11,250 nt of DNA from an uncultured Clostridium sp. GTDB taxonomy: Bacteria; Bacillota; Clostridia; Lachnospirales; Lachnospiraceae. Below are positions 7,503-11,250 of this stretch, one piece after another; the stretch's first letter is position 1; the number at the start of each line of letters is the position of its first letter. A program made the translations under genes and the position numbers. The notes beneath the pieces are model-generated. The model was given only the letters and a program-made list of their open reading frames with translations. It made no database searches and had not been told where the DNA came from. The stretch spans positions 1-11,250 of the forward strand of contig CANRXD010000019.1 in NCBI GenBank assembly GCA_947643685.1, given 5' to 3'.

Positions 7503-8129
7503 ATGGACATGAAAATAAATGATTACGGGGAACTGAAGCTTCAGGAACTGGATGTGATGCGGGAAATCAGCAGCATCGGCTCCAGCCATGCGGCCACAGC
7601 TCTTTCTAAACTCCTTCAAAGGGAAATACGCATCACTCTTCCCCAGGTCCATGTCCTGGGATATGAGGATGCTGTGAACCGGATTGGCAATATCGAAGAG
7701 ATTGTGGCGGCAACGCTGGTGAAAATGAGCGGGGACGTGGACGGGCTGATGCTGTTTCTGTTTAATATGGAATTCGCCAATACGGTGCTGGAAAAGCTTT
7801 TGGGAAGAAGTTTTTCCAGTTTTGAGGAGCTGGACGATCTGGATTATTCGGCTTTGGAAGAGGCGGGAAATATTATGATTTGTTCCTATATCAATGCCTT
7901 TGCACAGCTGGTGAATATGAACATACAGCTTTCTGTGCCAAGCTCCACCGTGAATATGCTGGGAGGTATTCTGACGGTTCCTATGGCGGAATATGGATAC
8001 GAGACAGATAAACTGATGTATTTTAATGCAGATTTTATTATGGACGATAAGCGGCTTTCAGACTGGCTTTTAATGCTTCCTGATATGAAATCTTTAAATG
8101 ATATTTTAGAGAAGTTAGGAGTCTTATAA
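7503..8129 (+). CDS. cheC: Chemotaxis protein CheC, CheY-P phosphatase
   Basis: CheC (208 residues) removes phosphate from CheY-P and binds CheD in the Bacillus/Thermotoga type of adaptation. The family carries two pseudo-symmetric active sites of pattern [DS]-x3-E-x2-N-x22-P. The second is complete: S116, E120, N123, P146. The first keeps spacing and most residues (D17, E21, P47) but has Ser at 24 in place of the catalytic Asn, and the usual Gly-rich NIGAGNA reads SIGSSHA. Catalysis therefore probably relies on site two. Length is normal. Two starts are possible: ATG 7503 and ATG 7509. AAAGGTGAG (7494-7502) abuts the first and is better spaced for the second, so the true protein may begin at Met3. 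The stop overlaps the start of cheD by one base (TAATG). Confidence 0.94.
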   Translation: MDMKINDYGELKLQELDVMREISSIGSSHAATALSKLLQREIRITLPQVHVLGYEDAVNRIGNIEEIVAATLVKMSGDVDGLMLFLFNMEFANTVLEKLLGRSFSSFEELDDLDYSALEEAGNIMICSYINAFAQLVNMNIQLSVPSSTVNMLGGILTVPMAEYGYETDKLMYFNADFIMDDKRLSDWLLMLPDMKSLNDILEKLGVL

Positions 8130-8614
8130 TGCAGGAGAAGGAACTGAGGGTAGGAATTGGAGATATGAAATTTACCAGAGGTACGGGGAAGATTATTACA
8201 TATGCTCTGGGCTCCTGCATTGGAATCACGTTCTGGGACCCTTCTCTGCATCTGGGAGCGCTTCTTCATATTATGCTTCCCGAACGCTATGAGACGGATA
8301 AGGGGAATGTTTATAAATACGCCGATTCCGGCATCCGTGAAACGATCCGGAAGCTAAGCGCCTTTGGTATGATAAGATCCAGAACTGTGGTCAAAATTGC
8401 CGGAGGGGCAAAAATGTTTGAAATCCGCGGAAATGCGGAGTTTGGAAATATTGGAGCCAGAAATACGGATATCGTGAAAAAAATACTGAGAGAAGAGAGA
8501 ATGAAAATTTCGGCGGAGGATACCGGCGGAAGCTATGCGAGGACTATGTTACTGGATGTAGAAACCGGTGATGTTGCAATCCGCACAATGGGAAAACCTG
8601 AGCGGCATTTATAG
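8129..8614 (+). CDS. cheD: Chemotaxis receptor glutamine deamidase CheD
   Basis: CheD (161 residues) deamidates glutamines in chemoreceptors and is both inhibited by and an activator of CheC. The catalytic set is visible: T24, C30 in ALGSCIGI and H47 in LLHIMLPE, spaced as T21, C27 and H44 of Thermotoga CheD. Other family blocks are KFTRGTGKIITYALGSC (14-30), the KIAGGAKMF element, and the conserved IGARNTDIVKKIL, which is followed by a Gly-Gly turn. AGGAG (8117-8121) lies 7 bases before the ATG, inside cheC. The one-base overlap with cheC suggests coupled translation, fitting a protein pair that forms a complex. Confidence 0.96.
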   Translation: MQEKELRVGIGDMKFTRGTGKIITYALGSCIGITFWDPSLHLGALLHIMLPERYETDKGNVYKYADSGIRETIRKLSAFGMIRSRTVVKIAGGAKMFEIRGNAEFGNIGARNTDIVKKILREERMKISAEDTGGSYARTMLLDVETGDVAIRTMGKPERHL

Positions 8615-8624
8615 GAGGTAGCAG

Positions 8625-9560
8625 ATGAAAAAAGAAAAGGAAGGCATTTTGCTTGAGTCTGGAACGAATGAAATTGAAATCATGAAGTTCACGATCCAGA
8701 ATGAATTTTACGGCATTAATGTGGCAAAGGTCAAGGAAATTATGATGAGTCAGAAGGTAAAATCCATGCCTCATGCCAACCCGTCCGTAGAGGGAATTTT
8801 CAAACCAAGGGATACTCTGATCACAGTCATTAATCTGGCATGCTATCTTTCGGGAGAGCCGGTAGAAAAAGGAGCCAGGGATTTATTTATCGTGACCAAC
8901 TTTAATAAAATGACAGTGGCATTCCGCGTTCAGGGAATTGAAGGGATCAGCCGTATCTCCTGGGGAGATATCCAGAAGCCGGATAAAACCATAGCCAATG
9001 GAGATGAAAGCATAGCCACAGGAATTGCCCAGTGTGATGGTCAGCTGGTTACCATCCTGGATTTCGAGAAGATTGTGGCGGAGCTTGCTCCGGAAACCAG
9101 CATTCAGGTTTCAGAGGTAGATGCCATGGGAGACCGGCCTTTAAATGAGGCGCCCATTGTGATTGCGGAGGATTCTGTTCTGCTCAGAAAAATGATTGAT
9201 GATTCTCTGGAGAGGGCAGGATTTACCAACATACAAAATTTTGGAAACGGAAAAGAGGCCTGGGATTATCTCGCTTCTATTAAAGATGATTCTGATTTAT
9301 ATGAAAAAGTCAAACTTGTCATAACAGATATTGAAATGCCTCAGATGGATGGCCACCGTCTCACAAAGCTGATTAAGGACGACTCCAGACTCAGAAAGAT
9401 TCCTGTCATTATCTTTTCATCTCTGATCGACGAGCAGATGCGAAGAAAAGGAAAGGAACTGGGAGCAGATGATCAGCTGGCAAAACCGGAAATTGGACGT
9501 CTGGTGATGATGATGGATAAACTCCTCAAGGAATATGAGGAGGAAAGAGCAAGGGGGTAA
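8625..9560 (+). CDS. cheV: Chemotaxis coupling protein CheV (CheW domain plus receiver)
   Basis: At 311 residues this has the length and order of CheV. A CheW-like domain covers about 13-155: EIEIMKFTIQNEFYGINVAK, then VEGIFKPRDTLITVINLACYL and DGQLVTILDFEKI. A CheY-type receiver covers about 176-305. Receiver residues are all present: acidic pair E182-D183, phospho-acceptor D235 in VITDIEMPQMDG, S265 at the Thr/Ser switch position, and K287. It would couple chemoreceptors to the kinase CheA and adjust that coupling when phosphorylated. AGGAGG (8613-8618) overlaps the cheD stop and lies 6 bases before the ATG. The C-terminus ends in a charged KEYEEERARG tail. No separate cheY, cheW or cheA is seen in the window. 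Confidence 0.93.
   Translation: MKKEKEGILLESGTNEIEIMKFTIQNEFYGINVAKVKEIMMSQKVKSMPHANPSVEGIFKPRDTLITVINLACYLSGEPVEKGARDLFIVTNFNKMTVAFRVQGIEGISRISWGDIQKPDKTIANGDESIATGIAQCDGQLVTILDFEKIVAELAPETSIQVSEVDAMGDRPLNEAPIVIAEDSVLLRKMIDDSLERAGFTNIQNFGNGKEAWDYLASIKDDSDLYEKVKLVITDIEMPQMDGHRLTKLIKDDSRLRKIPVIIFSSLIDEQMRRKGKELGADDQLAKPEIGRLVMMMDKLLKEYEEERARG
9551..9557 (+). promoter_or_regulatory. Ribosome site deciding the start of the wall-binding protein
   Basis: AAGGGGG, just before the cheV stop, is 10 bases upstream of ATG 9568. That start gives a clean signal peptide, whereas the in-frame ATG at 9535 inside cheV would add 11 charged residues ahead of it. Confidence 0.55.
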
Positions 9561-9567
9561 TGCATAT

Positions 9568-10482
9568 ATGGAGAAGGGGAGCCGTATCCTGTTTGGAATG
9601 TTGTCTGCCGTGGCTTTTGTTTCCCTGGCATTCCCCATCCGTTCTCTGGCCGCAAATGGCACCTGGGAACTCCAGAAGGACGGAAAACGCTGGAAATATA
9701 TGTATTCTCCCGAAGAATATGCCGCGGATGAATGGATTGAGGACCAGGGAAAAGAATATTATGTGGATTCCAGCGGATACATGCGTACAGGATGGGTAAC
9801 GGATAAGGATGATAATGCGCGTTACTACATGGGGAAAGATGGTGCGAAATGTTTTAATACCTTTACTCCAGATAACCATTATGTGGGGCCTGACGGACTG
9901 GTCCTGGAGATGTTTGATATATATCGCAAGCAGGTATCAAAACAGTTGAAGACATTTGCCAATAAAAAGGCCAGGGATACGGAACAGCATGGCTTTCTGC
10001 TGACAGATTTAAATAATGATGGATACAGGGATATTGCGGTATTCGATAATTCCATATTGCCAGAGCATGTTTTGCAGGTAGCAGTGTGGATGCCTGAGGA
10101 GGAGGAACTGGTTGTTCTGTCAAATTCTGATTCCGATGCGGCAGAGCATTCCTTCCTTACCTATAATAAGGAAGAGCAGGTAACCTATCTTACAATTCTG
10201 GAGGAGAGTGGGGGAAGAAATTACTTTTCTCTGGAGAAAGGGGAATATAATTTCGGAAATGCACTGAGCCTGGAACTTAGTCAGAACGACTGGGGAGATC
10301 CGATATATTATGTGAATGGGGATAAGATAAAAGCAGAGGAACTGGAAAAAATACTTGAAACAATGCAGGCCCAGACGGGCGGGCCGTTTTCTGAGCAGAT
10401 ACTTCCGGTAAATGAAGAGAATATAAAACTGAAAGTGGATTGCAGCCCCTCTGAGGATGAACTTTCCCTGTGGCAGCCTTGA
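9568..10482 (+). CDS. Secreted protein with cell-wall-binding repeats and a DxNxDG loop
   Basis: Starting at ATG 9568 the protein has 304 residues. Residues 1-28 form a signal peptide: charged MEKGSR, a hydrophobic core, then a type I cleavage site SLA/AN. Residues 30-97 hold aromatic/Gly repeats of the choline/glucan-type cell-wall-binding family (WELQKDGKRWKY, then W56 to G75 with YYVDSSGYMRTGW, then YYMGKDGAKCF). Next comes DLNNDGYRD (147-155), a D-x-N-x-D-G calcium-type loop as in FG-GAP/VCBS or EF-hand-like repeats. The remaining mixed alpha/beta region (160-304) I do not recognise. It begins 7 bases after cheV, so it is probably in the same transcript. A surface or wall-bound protein is well supported; any link to motility is inference from position only. 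I see no catalytic motif and no transmembrane anchor at the C-terminus. Confidence 0.8.
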   Translation: MEKGSRILFGMLSAVAFVSLAFPIRSLAANGTWELQKDGKRWKYMYSPEEYAADEWIEDQGKEYYVDSSGYMRTGWVTDKDDNARYYMGKDGAKCFNTFTPDNHYVGPDGLVLEMFDIYRKQVSKQLKTFANKKARDTEQHGFLLTDLNNDGYRDIAVFDNSILPEHVLQVAVWMPEEEELVVLSNSDSDAAEHSFLTYNKEEQVTYLTILEESGGRNYFSLEKGEYNFGNALSLELSQNDWGDPIYYVNGDKIKAEELEKILETMQAQTGGPFSEQILPVNEENIKLKVDCSPSEDELSLWQP

Positions 10483-10508
10483 AACGTATCTGAAAATAAG
10501 TGGCCGTA

Positions 10509-10547
10509 TGCAGTAACGGTTCAGGACTGTCGGAACTGTTATGAGCA
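10509..10547 (+). other. Hairpin between the wall-binding protein gene and parA
   Basis: GTAACGGTTC (10513-10522) pairs along its whole length with GAACTGTTAT (10533-10542), with two G-U pairs, around a 10-base loop; an outer TGC/GCA (10509-10511 and 10545-10547) can extend it. It is followed by CACACATGAAAAAAT rather than a T run, so it is not a standard intrinsic terminator on this strand. It could be an attenuator, an RNA processing or stability element, or chance. It fills much of the longest gap in the window (10483-10574, 92 bases). Confidence 0.4.
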
Positions 10548-10561
10548 CACATGAAAAAATA

Positions 10562-10567
10562 GGGAGG
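10562..10567 (+). promoter_or_regulatory. Ribosome site supporting the TTG start of parA
   Basis: GGGAGG lies 7 bases before TTG 10575. No ATG or GTG in that frame lies closer to the conserved N-terminus, so this site fixes the TTG as the start. Confidence 0.75.
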
Positions 10568-10574
10568 AAATATT

Positions 10575-11250
10575 TTGGCTATTATCATAACTGTTTCTAA
10601 TCAGAAAGGCGGTGTTGGAAAAACCACCACCTCAGCTGCATTGGCCACTGGAATATCTTCCAGGGGTATGCGGGTTTTGGGGATTGATCTGGATCCTCAG
10701 GGCAATCTGGGTTTCTGCCTCGGTCTTGGTTCCTCCGATATGCCCACAGTGCTGGATGCCTTAAAAGGAAAGATTCCGATCGGGGAAGCCATTGTACAGA
10801 CAGAATACTGCGATATCCTGTCCTCAGACATTACTCTCAGCAGCAGCGGTCTGGAAAAGGGGAATTCCGGAAGAAAGGAATACCTGATACACGACATGCT
10901 GGAGCCTGTAATGGATAAGTATGATTATATTGTTATTGATACACCGCCGGCGCTTAACCTCCTTACAGTGAACGCTTATGTGGTATCTGATTTTTTAATC
11001 ATTCCCATGGCGTCTGATATTCTCAGTCTGGTGGGACTGTCGCAGCTAAAGGAAACCATAGAATCCGTACAGGAAAACCTCAACCCGGAATTAAATGTGC
11101 TGGGGATTTTATTAACTCGCTTTAATAAGCGGACTCTTCTTTCAAGAGATGTGCTGGAAATGGCACAGCAGCTGGCTAAGCAGATGAAAACAACTGTATT
11201 TAATACGAAAATAAGGAACGGAGTAGCAATTGCAGAGGCACCGGCCCACG
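10575..11250 (+). CDS. ParA/Soj family partition ATPase, 5' part
   Basis: The frame is open from TTG 10575 to the window edge (225 whole codons), so the C-terminus is missing. The protein begins (M)AIIITVSNQKGGVGKTTTSA, with the deviant Walker A of ParA (K11 to T17, signature lysine K11), then IDLDPQGN (37-44, Walker A'), YIVIDTPP (118-125, Walker B with D122) and IRNGVAIAEAPAH near the edge, matching the Soj-like 'r.s.ape'-type tail. ParA proteins are dimeric ATPases that bind DNA nonspecifically and position plasmids, chromosome origins or protein clusters. NQKGGVGKTT and DLDPQGN distinguish it from the MinD-type FlhG ATPase that often sits in flagellar operons. A ParB-like partner, if any, would lie beyond the window. 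Whether it belongs to the flagellar transcript is unclear: a 92-base spacer with a hairpin separates them. Confidence 0.9.
   Translation, partial: MAIIITVSNQKGGVGKTTTSAALATGISSRGMRVLGIDLDPQGNLGFCLGLGSSDMPTVLDALKGKIPIGEAIVQTEYCDILSSDITLSSSGLEKGNSGRKEYLIHDMLEPVMDKYDYIVIDTPPALNLLTVNAYVVSDFLIIPMASDILSLVGLSQLKETIESVQENLNPELNVLGILLTRFNKRTLLSRDVLEMAQQLAKQMKTTVFNTKIRNGVAIAEAPAH

Noticed and set aside
8310..8330. TAAA plus GCCGAT resembling a sigma-D (sigma-28) promoter in cheD
   Set aside because: The two boxes are only 3 bases apart instead of about 15, and the site lies inside a gene. Other GCCGAT occurrences (about 6324 and 6433) also lack a properly spaced TAAA.
9535..9567. Upstream in-frame ATG at 9535 as the start of the wall-binding protein
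   Set aside because: It lies inside cheV and would put 11 charged residues before an otherwise textbook signal peptide; ATG 9568 fits better.
10479..10512. TTGAAA and TATGCA as a possible promoter for parA
   Set aside because: The spacing of 22 bases is too long and the -10 box is poor; a promoter cannot be claimed.
10575..11250. Identification of the ATPase as FlhG/YlxH, the usual flagellar MinD-type ATPase
   Set aside because: Its N-terminus NQKGGVGKTT and DLDPQGN are ParA/Soj signatures; FlhG reads closer to SGKGGVGKS and DADLG, and also carries an N-terminal extension absent here.
1..11250. CRISPR arrays, insertion sequences, tRNA or rRNA genes
   Set aside because: No regularly spaced repeats, transposase-like frames or recognisable RNA genes were seen; the window is almost wholly protein-coding on one strand.

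Overview
The window is the distal part of a large flagellar/chemotaxis operon from a low-to-mid GC Gram-positive bacterium. Purine-rich Shine-Dalgarno sites (AGGAGG, GGGAGG) precede almost every gene. FliP is of the short Bacillus/Clostridium length, and CheC, CheD and CheV occur together. A secreted protein with clostridial-type cell-wall-binding repeats lies downstream. These traits point to a motile member of the Clostridia, most likely a Lachnospiraceae-type gut organism; that placement is inference, not a database result. All genes lie on the + strand, packed with overlaps or gaps of at most about 30 bases up to 9560. I see no internal promoter or intrinsic terminator there.

Region by region. 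1-5021 encodes the flagellar type III export gate: the end of FliO, then FliP, FliQ, FliR, FlhB and FlhA. 5046-5816 is the motility sigma factor of the FliA/SigD family. 5835-7471 holds two rod/hook-type basal body proteins (FlgF/FlgG or FlhO/FlhP family). 7503-9560 is a chemotaxis block: CheC (CheY-P phosphatase), CheD (receptor deamidase, CheC partner) and CheV (CheW coupled to a receiver domain). 9568-10482 encodes a secreted protein with cell-wall-binding repeats and an Asp/Asn-rich calcium-type loop. After a 92-base spacer that contains a hairpin, a ParA/Soj-type ATPase starts at a TTG codon (10575) and runs off the window.

How they work together. The export gate secretes rod, hook and filament subunits. 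The sigma factor switches on late genes. The two basal body proteins would be export substrates that build the rod. CheC, CheD and CheV tune signalling to the switch. The secreted wall-binding protein and the ParA ATPase are not standard members of the pathway; their position suggests, but does not prove, a link.

The most striking observation is in FlhA. Its otherwise well-conserved sequence jumps directly from the end of the TTLFRL segment to the FHIPEP loop. About 53-58 residues normally found between them, including a whole transmembrane helix, are missing, yet the reading frame is intact. Secondary points are a degenerate first active site in CheC, no flhF/flhG between flhA and the sigma gene, the wall-binding protein behind cheV, and the ParA gene with its TTG start.
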